From the NCBI GenBank assembly GCA_934698975.1, contig CAKUVR010000002.1, positions 151,583 through 215,582 on the forward strand: a stretch of DNA of 64,000 nt. Direction: 5' to 3'. The notes beneath the pieces are model-generated. The model was given only the letters and a program-made list of their open reading frames with translations. It was not told the origin of the DNA and made no database searches. The stretch is from Cryptobacteroides sp934698975. Lineage in GTDB: Bacteria > Bacteroidota > Bacteroidia > Bacteroidales > UBA932. A program made the translations under genes and the position numbers. Shown piece by piece: positions 27,403-36,451 of this stretch; positions within the stretch are counted from its first letter, which is position 1, and each line of letters starts with the position of its first letter.

Positions 27403-28155
27403 TCAGAACCATCTGAGATCCTTCACCAGACGACGGACGAGAGTCGGAGCCAGCATCAAGAAAGCGATGATGTAAGGAGTCGAAAGCGCCAATGCCACGA
27501 AAGCATCACTCGCTTCGACAAGAAATAACAATGGAATCAGTGCCAGTGCGAGAAGCACGCCCTTGGCCGCCAGCGGTCTTGTCAGCCGGTATATACCCCT
27601 GCTCCTTGCCAGCACAGCCATTGAGAATGCCAACGCCAATGTCGACAGGCTTCTGAATAGATTCATAGAGGAAAGCAACAACGGGCTAAACGCCTGTTCA
27701 TGCCCCGCACGGTCGAACATCATATACGAGCAACTGTCCAGCAGCCTTATTGCAATAACGGACAAGAGGACAATGAGTGCCACCCGCGCCGTTTTCTTCC
27801 GGCAAAGCCCGTCACCAATCCAAGTCCGCACGTACATTCCAAAACAGAAGCACACGAAACAGATGAACCCAAGGTACACGTGATGGGAATATTCCAAAAC
27901 AATGTAGATGAATATGCCAACGCAAAATGCAATGCCCGCGATCAGTCCATTCTTTTTGGACAGGCGTACCAGTCTGGCGAACATCATCCCCAGAACCGAC
28001 AACCAAGCCATCAGGGCGACGAAAGACAACTTCGGAGAAATAATATTATCAATCAGATAAGGATTAAAGGCACCGATGATCAGTCCCAGCCCGACACAGG
28101 CCACAGTCACCAATCCAGCCGCCCTCAAAAACCTCCAACCATATTCGGCGGTCAC
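27403..28155 (-). CDS. multi-pass membrane protein of unknown function, leader cut off by in-frame TAG
   Basis: About 250 residues with seven or so hydrophobic helices (GLVTVACVGLGLIIGAF, LSFVALMAWLSVLGMMFA, LIAGIAFCVGIFIYIVL, LGFICFVCFCFGMYVRTW, VALIVLLSVIAIRLL, LFRSLSTLALAFSMAVLA, KGVLLALALIPLLFLVEA). No ATG start exists: only GTG at 28155 or TTG at 28170, and the frame runs back without shift to a TAG at 28192-28194. Directly upstream in the same frame is a cysteine-rich zinc-ribbon leader. The intact ancestral protein was therefore probably zinc ribbon plus membrane domain. Either this is a pseudogene, or the membrane part starts at GTG. I do not recognise the membrane family. Confidence 0.55.
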   Translation of the reverse strand: MTAEYGWRFLRAAGLVTVACVGLGLIIGAFNPYLIDNIISPKLSFVALMAWLSVLGMMFARLVRLSKKNGLIAGIAFCVGIFIYIVLEYSHHVYLGFICFVCFCFGMYVRTWIGDGLCRKKTARVALIVLLSVIAIRLLDSCSYMMFDRAGHEQAFSPLLLSSMNLFRSLSTLALAFSMAVLARSRGIYRLTRPLAAKGVLLALALIPLLFLVEASDAFVALALSTPYIIAFLMLAPTLVRRLVKDLRWF

Positions 28156-28191
28156 TCCCGCCCCGGTCAAATTTTCGCACTTTCCCTCGAA

Positions 28192-28332
28192 CTATGATCC
28201 CTTACCCGTCAACGAACACCTCCGTCCATCCTCCATCGAGAAGGTACTCTTACTGCAATGCGCGCAGTACTCGAATTTGTCTTCAGTGCTCATTTTCTCA
28301 CTTTGCAGATGTTCTTGTTTACCGTGTGGCAT
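28192..28332 (-). pseudogene. zinc-ribbon N-terminal segment upstream of the amber stop
   Basis: A 46-codon frame (MPHGK...; internal ATG at 28291-28293 gives MSTEDKFEYCAHC) ends at TAG 28192-28194. It has CAHC and a third Cys (RRCSLTGKG), like the small zinc-ribbon leaders found on Bacteroidetes membrane proteins (pattern YCxHC...C.LTG...FE..C.NF, from memory). After the TAG the same frame reads FEGKCENL, supplying the expected fourth Cys, then runs into the membrane protein. The stop thus splits the domain between its third and fourth cysteine. Confidence 0.6.
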
Positions 28333-28356
28333 GATTGTATTTTTTGATTCTAGTTT

Positions 28357-29973
28357 CTATTGCTTTCCATCGCGCATCCCACGCAGTACATTTGACGCTC
28401 GTTTTGAACTCGCATTACCATATTTTGCAGCCAACTCAGTATAATATGAAGCAAGGCTCTGATCGGCTTCTGTTCCTCTTCCATATCTGTAACAACTTGC
28501 CAAGTCGTGATATACATCGGCTTTAATATCCTCGTCCATGTATTCGAAATTTGAATTTGCAACCGCCGCACTTAAATATTTGAAGGCTTCAGTATAATTC
28601 TTGCCAGAAACGGGAGCGTCTCCTTTGTAATAGACATACCCTAACAGACATTGAGAGTAAGCGTCTCCTTGCTCAGCCGCCTTTGTGAACCATTCAACGG
28701 CTTTTGTATAATTCTTCCCTCCTGAAATGTATTCTCCTGAATAGTACTCAAATGCAAGAGAAGACATTGCCGAAGCATAATTCAAGTCCGCGGCCTTCTC
28801 TAAATAAGCGAGATACTTATCAGTGTTATATGCTGCACCAGAACCATTCTTATAACAATAGGCAAGTCGATATAGAGCAAGAGCATTGTTTTGATCCGCC
28901 GCTTTCTTATACCAAGAGAATGCCGTGTACTCATTCTTGGCGACACCATAGCCGTTCATATAACAATCGCCAAGGCCACATTGTCCCACTGCATTCTCAA
29001 GATCAGCCGCCAGCTTATAATATTTATACATCAAAGCATAGTCCTTGCTTGCCCCAATGCCAAATCCATACATATAGGCCAATTGGCACATTGAATAGGC
29101 ATCTCCGTGGTCGGCGGCATATTTGTACATTTCCAATGCGGTATTATTATTCTCTTCAACGCCAAGGCCATAATAATAAATGTCTCCTATTTTCCCGTAT
29201 GCATAAGCATTGCCTTGATCCGCGGCAGCCTTCAAATAATGGAATGCTGTTGTATAATTAACCGCAACGCCGTCACCAATTAAATATTCATAGCCAACCA
29301 TTGCTTGAGCATCGGCGTTTCCCAATTGTGCGGATGCTTTATAATATTCCATAGCCTTTTCGTGGTTGGTTGCGACACGGATACCACTATCGTAGCATAT
29401 TCCAAGGTATAGGAGTCCTTCAGCGTCATTGTTTTCCGCCGCTTGGCTTATCCAATAGTAGCCGGAACTTTCATCTTTATCAACGGCATATTGTTCCGAG
29501 CCACTCAGCAGCAATGCCCCAAGTTCAGATTGAGCCTTACTATATCCTCCTTTCGCCGCAAGCATAAGATTGTCTTTGTAATTCAGAATCGAACCCGTCA
29601 AATACTTGTCTTTATAAAGTTGCGCCTTAATCCAATACGCCGCCGAATAGCCCTTGCTTATAGCCTTGTTTGCGTACTCCAACGCTGACACCCAACTTGG
29701 GTTTGTTCCTATTCCGTACAGGTAACAATAAGCCGCCATAAACCGTGATGGATTGTGGCCTTTCTTGGCCGCTTTCAAGTACCAGAACAACGCCCTTTCA
29801 TAATCTTGTGACACACCACCATTTCCGCTCCAAAAACAATCGGCAAGGTTATACATAGCATCTTTATCACCTCTGTTGGCATATTTCGAATACATATAAG
29901 CATCTTGCGCATTGGCAGTCACAAATAAAGATGCAACGATTGCCACCAATGAGGCCAACATCTTTGATTTCAT
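28357..29973 (-). CDS. secreted SEL1-repeat protein
   Basis: About 538 residues: a signal peptide (MKSKMLASLVAIVASLFVTANAQ) followed by roughly a dozen 36-residue SEL1-like (TPR-type) repeats filling the rest, such as YEYLIGDGVAVNYTTAFHYL, YYYGLGVEENNNTALEMYKY, YMNGYGVAKNEYTAFSWYKK and YKNGSGAAYNTDKYLAYLEK. The A-x-x-x-L-G-x-x-Y-x-x-G-x-G pattern is regular. SEL1 arrays bind other proteins; here the array would sit in the periplasm or outside. It is the last gene of the FHA/kinase operon, 32 bp after the second kinase. Tyr-rich repeats with codons richer in A/T than the housekeeping genes hint at transfer. Confidence 0.85.
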   Translation of the reverse strand: MKSKMLASLVAIVASLFVTANAQDAYMYSKYANRGDKDAMYNLADCFWSGNGGVSQDYERALFWYLKAAKKGHNPSRFMAAYCYLYGIGTNPSWVSALEYANKAISKGYSAAYWIKAQLYKDKYLTGSILNYKDNLMLAAKGGYSKAQSELGALLLSGSEQYAVDKDESSGYYWISQAAENNDAEGLLYLGICYDSGIRVATNHEKAMEYYKASAQLGNADAQAMVGYEYLIGDGVAVNYTTAFHYLKAAADQGNAYAYGKIGDIYYYGLGVEENNNTALEMYKYAADHGDAYSMCQLAYMYGFGIGASKDYALMYKYYKLAADLENAVGQCGLGDCYMNGYGVAKNEYTAFSWYKKAADQNNALALYRLAYCYKNGSGAAYNTDKYLAYLEKAADLNYASAMSSLAFEYYSGEYISGGKNYTKAVEWFTKAAEQGDAYSQCLLGYVYYKGDAPVSGKNYTEAFKYLSAAVANSNFEYMDEDIKADVYHDLASCYRYGRGTEADQSLASYYTELAAKYGNASSKRASNVLRGMRDGKQ

Positions 29974-30005
29974 AAATATCGTCATTTTAATATACTATCT
30001 CAATC

Positions 30006-31490
30006 TCAATCATAATACCCCATAGCGTCAAGATCTTCAATAATGCTGTTGGCTCCTTTTATTCCGGCAGCCTTGGCTTTTCGCGCATACTTGTCGGCCA
30101 GATTGTGTGTTGACGGAGTTTTCAGATAATGCTTGGCTAAAGGCAGATATGCCGGAGCATAGCCATTATCCGCCATTTGTCGAACATACGAATAATTTCC
30201 CACTCTGATCGCAGATTGAAGTTTCTTCTCCTGACTTGATTCTTCCGAATCTGTTGTTCCGCCAACAGCGTTTTCCTGCGATAATAAAACTTGATTAGTT
30301 TCCGAGGTCACTTCTGTGGTGTAAACTTCACTATATGATTGCTTTTTATTGATACTGCCTGAAGGTTCTTCAATTACTTCGCCAGCCGTAGGTTTGGCCG
30401 CAACACCATCGCCATTTTTTCCGATATAGACAATTAAAATGATAGTTAATGCCGCAGCGATAAAACACCAAACAAAAGAAGCAATCCATGTATCAGCATC
30501 TATTTTACGATTACCAGACTTATGTATATCAGTTTTTCCTGTTTTCTTTTTATTTTTCTGCTTTTGCTTCGATACTCCACTGTCAGTGGTATTTGAAGTC
30601 TTCGTGGTTTCTCTTATTGTCTTTTGTTCTTTTTTGGGAGGCTTTGGCAAAACAGGCTTCCAAGGAATCTGTTCTATATCACCTTGAACGCACTTCGAAG
30701 CATAGGCGGCAAGTTGGCTTGAGGTCGGTCTGTCCCACGTGTCCTTTGCAAGGCAGGATTCCACCGTCTGCTTCAAACCTTCGGACCAAGACCCTTTCAG
30801 TTCAGGAATCTCCGCGCCCCTCTCAAGCATAATGCCTCCTTGACCACAGAAAGGCAACTCCCCGTTGATGATTTCGTATAGTGTAACGCCGAATGCCCAG
30901 ATATCGGTAGCTTTGACAGCATCCGGTGCCCTAGTGAAAAGTTCCGGCGCCATATAGCCGACAGTTCCGGAGACATCGCTGGTGGTGTTCATCCTTGTGG
31001 AGTTTCGGCGTAGTGTACTTTTCATCTTTGTGCTGACACCGAAATCTGTGATGAGAAAATTGCCTTCCGAATCCGACAGGATATTATCCGGCTTAATGTC
31101 TCGATGGAGGATGTTTTTGCCGTGCAGGTATTCCAAGCCGGAGGCCACATCTCTGATAAATCGCCATATAACAGACTCATCTGTACAGCCGATCAATGAT
31201 TCTGCAGAGCCTGGACAATATGGCATTACGAGAAACGGACGATTGTCCACAACATCGAAATGGTAGGCGTGAAGAAGATTCGGATGATTCAGTGTGTATG
31301 CGTTCTTGTACTCCGACTTAAATTCATCTATTCCTCTATTGTCGAGGGCAATATAAATCTTAATGGCGACATCAAGATCCGTTTGTTCGTCGTGAGCCAG
31401 CCATACATCACCGAAAGCGCCACGCCCTTTCTCTGACAAAAGACGATAACGACCGTTAAACAATTCACCTGCTTGTATATCCATAATCAT
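30006..31490 (-). CDS. membrane-bound Hanks-type Ser/Thr protein kinase
   Basis: A 494-residue protein. Kinase domain about 10-270: glycine loop GRGAFGDVW, VAIKIYI with the catalytic Lys, YLHGKNILHRDIKPDNIL (HRD), LITDFGVSTK (DFG), GYMAPEL and DIWAFGVTLYEI. Then a Lys/Pro-rich linker, one transmembrane helix (IASFVWCFIAAALTIILIVYIG, about 340-362) and a C-terminal extracytoplasmic part of about 130 residues that ends in a SEL1-like segment (VRQMADNGYAPAYLPLAKHYLKT). All catalytic residues are present, so it should be active. The PP2C gene 4 bp upstream is its likely antagonist. The outer part may sense the secreted SEL1 protein encoded next. Confidence 0.9.
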   Translation of the reverse strand: MIMDIQAGELFNGRYRLLSEKGRGAFGDVWLAHDEQTDLDVAIKIYIALDNRGIDEFKSEYKNAYTLNHPNLLHAYHFDVVDNRPFLVMPYCPGSAESLIGCTDESVIWRFIRDVASGLEYLHGKNILHRDIKPDNILSDSEGNFLITDFGVSTKMKSTLRRNSTRMNTTSDVSGTVGYMAPELFTRAPDAVKATDIWAFGVTLYEIINGELPFCGQGGIMLERGAEIPELKGSWSEGLKQTVESCLAKDTWDRPTSSQLAAYASKCVQGDIEQIPWKPVLPKPPKKEQKTIRETTKTSNTTDSGVSKQKQKNKKKTGKTDIHKSGNRKIDADTWIASFVWCFIAAALTIILIVYIGKNGDGVAAKPTAGEVIEEPSGSINKKQSYSEVYTTEVTSETNQVLLSQENAVGGTTDSEESSQEKKLQSAIRVGNYSYVRQMADNGYAPAYLPLAKHYLKTPSTHNLADKYARKAKAAGIKGANSIIEDLDAMGYYD

Positions 31491-31494
31491 CTTG

Positions 31495-32763
31495 TTACTT
31501 ATTATCTACTTCTGTCAATTCATGATTTGTCTCAGTCAATTTTGGGCCGCCATCCGTAGATGAGCCATCAGCCGCGGAGCCTACAGGACTATCCGTCTTA
31601 GATGTTTTTTCGTCCACTGGTTTAACAGGATTGCTTTCCTCAGATGAACCACCACTCGGGTCTTCGACAGAAATACTTCGGGAATTTTCTGAAGGAGTAC
31701 CGCTGGGCACATCTTCTTCTTTCACACTTTCAACAGGTTCCTTATTATCTTTGCCTGATTTTGATTGCCTTTCACAATATAGTACGGCAGTAATCCCAAT
31801 CAGACCTATTAATAGAGCGGCAACTATTAACTTCAACACTCTTTTGCTGATTTTCAAGCAGAAGTAATCATCGGAACAATCACTGCTATTTGCCATAGCT
31901 TTTTTAGGATCATAATCCGACCCATCCACAACTTCACACAATATTGCCGTGACATTGTCATACCACCCTGCTTTTTCCGCCGCTTTCCATAAGGCCAAAC
32001 GGCAGCCATTCATGTCCTCACGATTGTTCTTGATCAGCTCTTCCATCTCAGAATCTCTCAAGACGCCGCTTAAACCATCGCTATTGACAAGAATAATATC
32101 TCCTTTGAATACAGGAACTGTGGTGCTGTCAGGTTTCGCTTTATGGCACGGATCTCCAAGACTTCTGGTAATCACGTTGTTGTAAGGATGGTCAAAGGCT
32201 TCGTCCATTGTGATCTTGCCTTCATCCACAAGTCCTTGCACATAAGAGTGGTCCTTTGAAATCTGTTTAAGGCCTTCGGTGTCCCTATATAAATAAGCCC
32301 TGCTGTCTCCACACCAAGTTACAGTCACTTTCCCATCATAAAGCCAAGCCATCACGATGGTGCTTCCCATGCCATCGCATTCCTTATGTACCTTAGCATG
32401 CCGCTTTATCGCATTGTCAGCCAACACTACGACCGATTCCATAAAGCGTGCTCTACTCTTTTCAGTCTTCAGTACCGCCTTATCCAGTGTGTCAAAGGCA
32501 AAGGATTCCCTAACAACATCAATGGCTATCTCTGAAGCAACCTCTCCTGCGTTCATCCCTCCCATACCATCGGCAACAGCCATCAGGCAGCCATACTTGC
32601 CAAGGCATTCTTCTTTATCGACAATAAAAAACTGATTTTTGTCCTGAAATGATAAATCAGAGCAAACGAACATATTGTCCTCATTACCATTTCTTGGGGC
32701 ATCTATATTACTTTTACCTGCTGAATCGGTATATGCGGCTATTCTGAATTTAATTTTTCTCAT
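31495..32763 (-). CDS. PP2C-family Ser/Thr phosphatase with transmembrane segment
   Basis: A 422-residue protein. Residues 1-270 form a PPM/PP2C domain: CLMAVADGMGGMNAGEVASE (metal-binding Asp), VTWCGDSRAYLYR, NNVITRSLGDP, LVNSDGLSGVL and WYDNVTAILCEV (second metal Asp). The N-terminus begins with NGNEDNMFV, the conserved E-D site. A transmembrane helix follows (LIVAALLIGLIGITAVLYC, about 310-330), then a Ser/Glu/Pro-rich, probably disordered tail outside. It should reverse phosphorylation by the kinases of this operon. Spacing of 4 bp to the kinase suggests coupled translation. Confidence 0.9.
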   Translation of the reverse strand: MRKIKFRIAAYTDSAGKSNIDAPRNGNEDNMFVCSDLSFQDKNQFFIVDKEECLGKYGCLMAVADGMGGMNAGEVASEIAIDVVRESFAFDTLDKAVLKTEKSRARFMESVVVLADNAIKRHAKVHKECDGMGSTIVMAWLYDGKVTVTWCGDSRAYLYRDTEGLKQISKDHSYVQGLVDEGKITMDEAFDHPYNNVITRSLGDPCHKAKPDSTTVPVFKGDIILVNSDGLSGVLRDSEMEELIKNNREDMNGCRLALWKAAEKAGWYDNVTAILCEVVDGSDYDPKKAMANSSDCSDDYFCLKISKRVLKLIVAALLIGLIGITAVLYCERQSKSGKDNKEPVESVKEEDVPSGTPSENSRSISVEDPSGGSSEESNPVKPVDEKTSKTDSPVGSAADGSSTDGGPKLTETNHELTEVDNK

Positions 32764-32778
32764 ATTGTGTTGAGGCTT

Positions 32779-33624
32779 TTACTTCCGTTTTCTTTTTTGC
32801 GAATCTTCTGTCGGAGGTTTCGGATTAGTTTTCAGGGGCGAATCAGTGACTTCCACAAGCCTACGCTCATCCTTTTTCTCTTCACATATATTCTTCAATG
32901 AAACGCCTCGCCATCCATCCGCGAATTTTTCCACCAACGCTGCCAGCTTGAATCTGACCACTCCTAACTCCGAATAGTCAGCACTCACAATAATTCCCGA
33001 AAGCAATTTCTTTCCCAACAGTTGTTGTGGTTCATTACTGATTACGAGGGAGTCGGAATTGACGTTTTTCTGACGGAATGATTGAAAAGACAATTCTTCA
33101 CCTTGCCGGTATATCCATACCAGCCAACCATCTTTATTCCCAACTTCATTATCAATAGGCAAACCCTCATTGTTGAACAGGCTGTCAACGACAAAAATTT
33201 TCTTTGTCTTACCTATAGAAGTAACGTTCTTGAAAGTTTGACGTCTCGCTTTTTCCCACTCCTTTAACGAAGGATTGTATATTCGAAAACGTGACAGGAC
33301 CGGTCGATATTTTGGATAATCCGCAATGTTCGGATCCTCTTTCCAAGGTTCAGTGATGACATTGTCAGCGATGTACCCGTTTTTCACTTTTATGCATACA
33401 GATTCGGCATAACCGAAATACCCAAGGGAATCCAGATCATACCTCTTTCCTGTTACCGTGTCTTGCAATTGGAATTCTTGACGCACAATGCAAAACGCAT
33501 TCTTCACAGCCTCTTCAACAATCTGCTGGTTATTGGTTGTCAATTTAATCTGAAAAGACTGCGCCCTAAGCATAAAAGCCGAAGCGACCACAAAAACGAT
33601 TGATAGTGCAAGCTTCTTTTTCAT
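32779..33624 (-). CDS. secreted protein of unknown function in the FHA/kinase operon
   Basis: A 281-residue protein with a signal peptide (MKKKLALSIVFVVASAFMLRAQ) and no family I recognise. The mature region has two segments of mixed alpha/beta character; visible features are YDLDSLGYFGYAESVCIKVK, WLVWIYRQGEELSFQSF and KFADGWRGVSL. The last 40 residues are very basic and Pro-rich (ending SQKRKRK), likely disordered. It lies 12 bp after the FHA-protease gene and 15 bp before the PP2C gene, so it is part of the operon. By position it may be the periplasmic partner or substrate of the protease. That is inference only. Confidence 0.65.
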   Translation of the reverse strand: MKKKLALSIVFVVASAFMLRAQSFQIKLTTNNQQIVEEAVKNAFCIVRQEFQLQDTVTGKRYDLDSLGYFGYAESVCIKVKNGYIADNVITEPWKEDPNIADYPKYRPVLSRFRIYNPSLKEWEKARRQTFKNVTSIGKTKKIFVVDSLFNNEGLPIDNEVGNKDGWLVWIYRQGEELSFQSFRQKNVNSDSLVISNEPQQLLGKKLLSGIIVSADYSELGVVRFKLAALVEKFADGWRGVSLKNICEEKKDERRLVEVTDSPLKTNPKPPTEDSQKRKRK

Positions 33625-33636
33625 TTGTATTCCTCC

Positions 33637-35160
33637 TTATTTTAAAGCTGTAAGCGGGACAATGAATCCTATGTTCCTTCCAGCGCTGGCTGATACCAAA
33701 CCGATGACCGACAAATCTCCTGTAGCAGATGAGCAAAATACTGGACCACCAGAGTTTCCTTTTTCGTAATTCGTGTCAGTGGTCAAGATAACACCATCCT
33801 GCAATCCTTTGGATGCAACGATGGCACTTCCGTAAATAGGGTTTATATTTTTTTCAGACTGCGCCCCCAATCCGAGCGGAAATCCCAATACGGTTAGTTT
33901 GGTTCCTCTGTCAAGGTTATCGCATAGATTCGTGTCAAAGGACAATCCTCCGCTCATATCAGTTTGCATATAAGCGTAATCTGTCGCACCGCCTTGCGCG
34001 AGAGACAGTTTATACCCATCTTCAGTCCGTCCGTATTGATCAAAAGACCTGTTGCATACGAACTGTTTGCTTGTACATGTGAAGTGGCTTCCTGAAGAGG
34101 ACACGCAGACATAATGAGCGACGACCGAGCCTCCATTATTGACTACCGCATTAAGTTGCTGCAAAAACTCATTGACACCATTGCCATCTTGCCAATAATT
34201 CCAGCCTTCGATTACGTGTCGTGCCGTAACAAACCGACCATTGGAGAGAAGGAATCCCGTCCCCGACCATCCAGGGACATCTTCACCGCATTCCGCAAAG
34301 CCTCCGGTTCCGTCTGGCATCTTAATCTCATATCCTCTTACTCTGATAAAATAGACATACGGCAAGCATTTTTCAATGGCAGAATTGTTGACATTTCCGG
34401 AAACAGACGGAACAGAACTGGAGGCCAGTTTATTGATGTCTCCTTTTAGTTTTGCTATGTCTTTTTTGCTTTTCTCCAATTTGGAGCTCATATCACTGTT
34501 CTGCTTGGACATGGCATCCATAGTATTCTGCATTTTTTCCTTTTCTTCCGTCCAGTGCGCCTCTGCCTGCCTACGGTACTCTTGCTCTGATTTAAGTTCC
34601 GAACTGGTCTTGTGCAGTAAAAATCCACCTAAGCAACATACTAAAACCAACGCTGCCACAACCGACCATATAGCCGCCTTGTATGGTCGCAAAGCCTGCT
34701 GGCGGAATAAGTTCAACCTTGTTGTGAGTCCAAGACTGCCCACGGTGCCTTTCTTGCCCTCAGGGATGATAAACCCTAACTTGGGACCGTTAGTCGACAA
34801 TTGAATCTCGTCTCCATTCTGCAGATACCATTCATTCTGAACCTTGCGTCCATTCAAGAATGTAGAGTTCGTGTGGGATAACTGCACCAACTTCCAATTA
34901 TTTCCATCCTTTACGATTGCGGCATGGCGCCGGCTTACCGTAGTAAAAGATTCGTCAAACCTGACTTGACACCGCGGATCTCTACCGATTTCGATCTGGT
35001 CAACGATTATTGGCTGAGATTCGCCAGCTTTATGATACTGACTGGATACTTTATGAACAAGAGTATAATATGTCTTGTTCTCTCCTCCAAACACTGATTT
35101 CACGCCAGCTCCTACCGAGCCGGCAAAAGAGCGCCTATACGCTTGCGTAGCTTGTGCCAT
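33637..35160 (-). CDS. FHA - transmembrane - coiled coil - trypsin-like protease protein
   Basis: A 507-residue protein with an unusual order. Residues about 45-135 are an FHA domain (IEIGRDPRCQVRFD, TVSRRHAAIV, NSTFLNGRKV), which binds phosphothreonine. A helix at about 165-185 (AAIWSVVAALVLVCCLGGFLL) crosses the membrane, followed by a coiled coil (about 190-245), then a trypsin-fold domain with His in FVTARHVIEG, Asp in GGATDYAYMQTD and Ser in YEKGNSGGPVFC. With FHA inside and the protease outside, a phosphorylated cytoplasmic partner could control proteolysis in the periplasm. Third gene of the operon, between the FHA-kinase and a secreted protein. Confidence 0.88.
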   Translation of the reverse strand: MAQATQAYRRSFAGSVGAGVKSVFGGENKTYYTLVHKVSSQYHKAGESQPIIVDQIEIGRDPRCQVRFDESFTTVSRRHAAIVKDGNNWKLVQLSHTNSTFLNGRKVQNEWYLQNGDEIQLSTNGPKLGFIIPEGKKGTVGSLGLTTRLNLFRQQALRPYKAAIWSVVAALVLVCCLGGFLLHKTSSELKSEQEYRRQAEAHWTEEKEKMQNTMDAMSKQNSDMSSKLEKSKKDIAKLKGDINKLASSSVPSVSGNVNNSAIEKCLPYVYFIRVRGYEIKMPDGTGGFAECGEDVPGWSGTGFLLSNGRFVTARHVIEGWNYWQDGNGVNEFLQQLNAVVNNGGSVVAHYVCVSSSGSHFTCTSKQFVCNRSFDQYGRTEDGYKLSLAQGGATDYAYMQTDMSGGLSFDTNLCDNLDRGTKLTVLGFPLGLGAQSEKNINPIYGSAIVASKGLQDGVILTTDTNYEKGNSGGPVFCSSATGDLSVIGLVSASAGRNIGFIVPLTALK

Positions 35161-35173
35161 AATTTATTAATTT

Positions 35174-36451
35174 TCAATAACCTTCAACTCTTAATTTCAC
35201 ATCGCCTATGGATATTATATCTCTAGGATAGAACTGCATCCCATTTTTATCCACCTCACTGGAATTCACATATGTTCCATTCAACGACTCTTTCCAGGCT
35301 CCTGCTGTCCACTGTCCATCTCTTATATACCAACATCCCGTTGTTCTATCTTTTTCGAGTGTACAATGATGTCTGGAAATATAGCGGCTTTGGGCCTCTT
35401 TTATAGGAATTGTGTTGACAGTGTCCGTGTCGTTTCGCCCCATTGTGATGAGAGAACGATTCCCTAACAAATCATCCAAATGATAAATTTTGCCATATTC
35501 CTCACCTTGCATCACCCTCAAAAGGTAGCCGTTGGGGGCTGATAATATTGAAGAATTCCCCTCGACAGATCTTTCTTTGCCTCCTTTGCTCTCGGGAAGC
35601 ATTTTTATTATGCTGTCCGCCGTTTGAATCCTTTGCTTAAAGTCTGGTTTCAGACATCCTTCAATAATCGGCTTCCATATCTCAGAATTCTGAACTGAGT
35701 CAAGAGCCGCCCTATCCCATATTCCATTTTTACCGTTATAAAGATACTGTGGCAGCGTGTCCGCATTCAGTTCGCCAAAAGGGAGTTTCCCAACCATCAA
35801 TTCGTACATCATCACTCCGAATGAGAATATATCCGTGGTTGGCAATACTGTAGCCTGCCCACCTCTGGGAGGATTCACTTGCTCCGGTGGCATATATGGG
35901 TAAGTTCCGAATATCTGTTGTGGTTTCCCCATAAAGCCTCGCTCGGTCATCCGCTTGTTTTGGTCTCCGGATATCCCGAAATCAGTCAATACAGCGGTAT
36001 GATCCGCCCTTAACAGAACATTCTCTGGTTTAAGGTCTCTATGAACCTTGCCGCATAAATGCAAGTCAGACAATCCATATAATATTTGACGTCCAACTCG
36101 TATATAATCCACAACGTTATGCTCGGAATAACTCTTCAAATCCCCGTTGGGGCAGTACTCCATAAGGATATATGGATTCCCTTTGATTTCCCCACAAGAG
36201 TACGAATGAACAAGATAATCAGACTTGATTCGCCCAGTCTCAAACTCCATTGTAAACCTTTCCCGAAGTTTCCTGCAATCTTCGGGAGAAACCGCCCATA
36301 GCTTTAACAGTTTGACAGCATAGTTGGTTCCTTGTCTATTCTTAACTTTATAGACTGAGCCAAAAGTCCCCTCACCTAACCGGCTCTCGATGCTAAAATT
36401 ACCGTCAAACGTTTCCCCTAAGCAGAAGTCGCACCTTTCAGGAACCAGCAT
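35174..36451 (-). CDS. Ser/Thr protein kinase with C-terminal FHA domain
   Basis: A 425-residue cytoplasmic protein. Kinase domain about 18-285: GEGTFGSVYKV, YAVKLLK (Lys), LHLCGKVHRDLKPENVLL (HRD), AVLTDFGISG (DFG), TYPYMPPEQV and DIFSFGVMMYELMVG. A linker leads to an FHA domain at about 320-425: ITMGRNDTDT, SRYISRHHCTLEKD and SLNGTYVNS, all with the conserved Gly-Arg, Ser-x-x-His and Asn residues. No transmembrane helix is visible. It probably phosphorylates operon partners and docks on phosphothreonine itself. It is adjacent (zero to one base) to the zinc-ribbon/FHA gene upstream. Confidence 0.92.
   Translation of the reverse strand: MLVPERCDFCLGETFDGNFSIESRLGEGTFGSVYKVKNRQGTNYAVKLLKLWAVSPEDCRKLRERFTMEFETGRIKSDYLVHSYSCGEIKGNPYILMEYCPNGDLKSYSEHNVVDYIRVGRQILYGLSDLHLCGKVHRDLKPENVLLRADHTAVLTDFGISGDQNKRMTERGFMGKPQQIFGTYPYMPPEQVNPPRGGQATVLPTTDIFSFGVMMYELMVGKLPFGELNADTLPQYLYNGKNGIWDRAALDSVQNSEIWKPIIEGCLKPDFKQRIQTADSIIKMLPESKGGKERSVEGNSSILSAPNGYLLRVMQGEEYGKIYHLDDLLGNRSLITMGRNDTDTVNTIPIKEAQSRYISRHHCTLEKDRTTGCWYIRDGQWTAGAWKESLNGTYVNSSEVDKNGMQFYPRDIISIGDVKLRVEGY

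Noticed and set aside
28192..28194. TAG recoded as an amino acid
   Set aside because: Several confident genes in the window (hpf, sulfatase, SEC-C protein, the 39760 gene) end in TAG, and there is no suppressor tRNA or pyrrolysine gene here.
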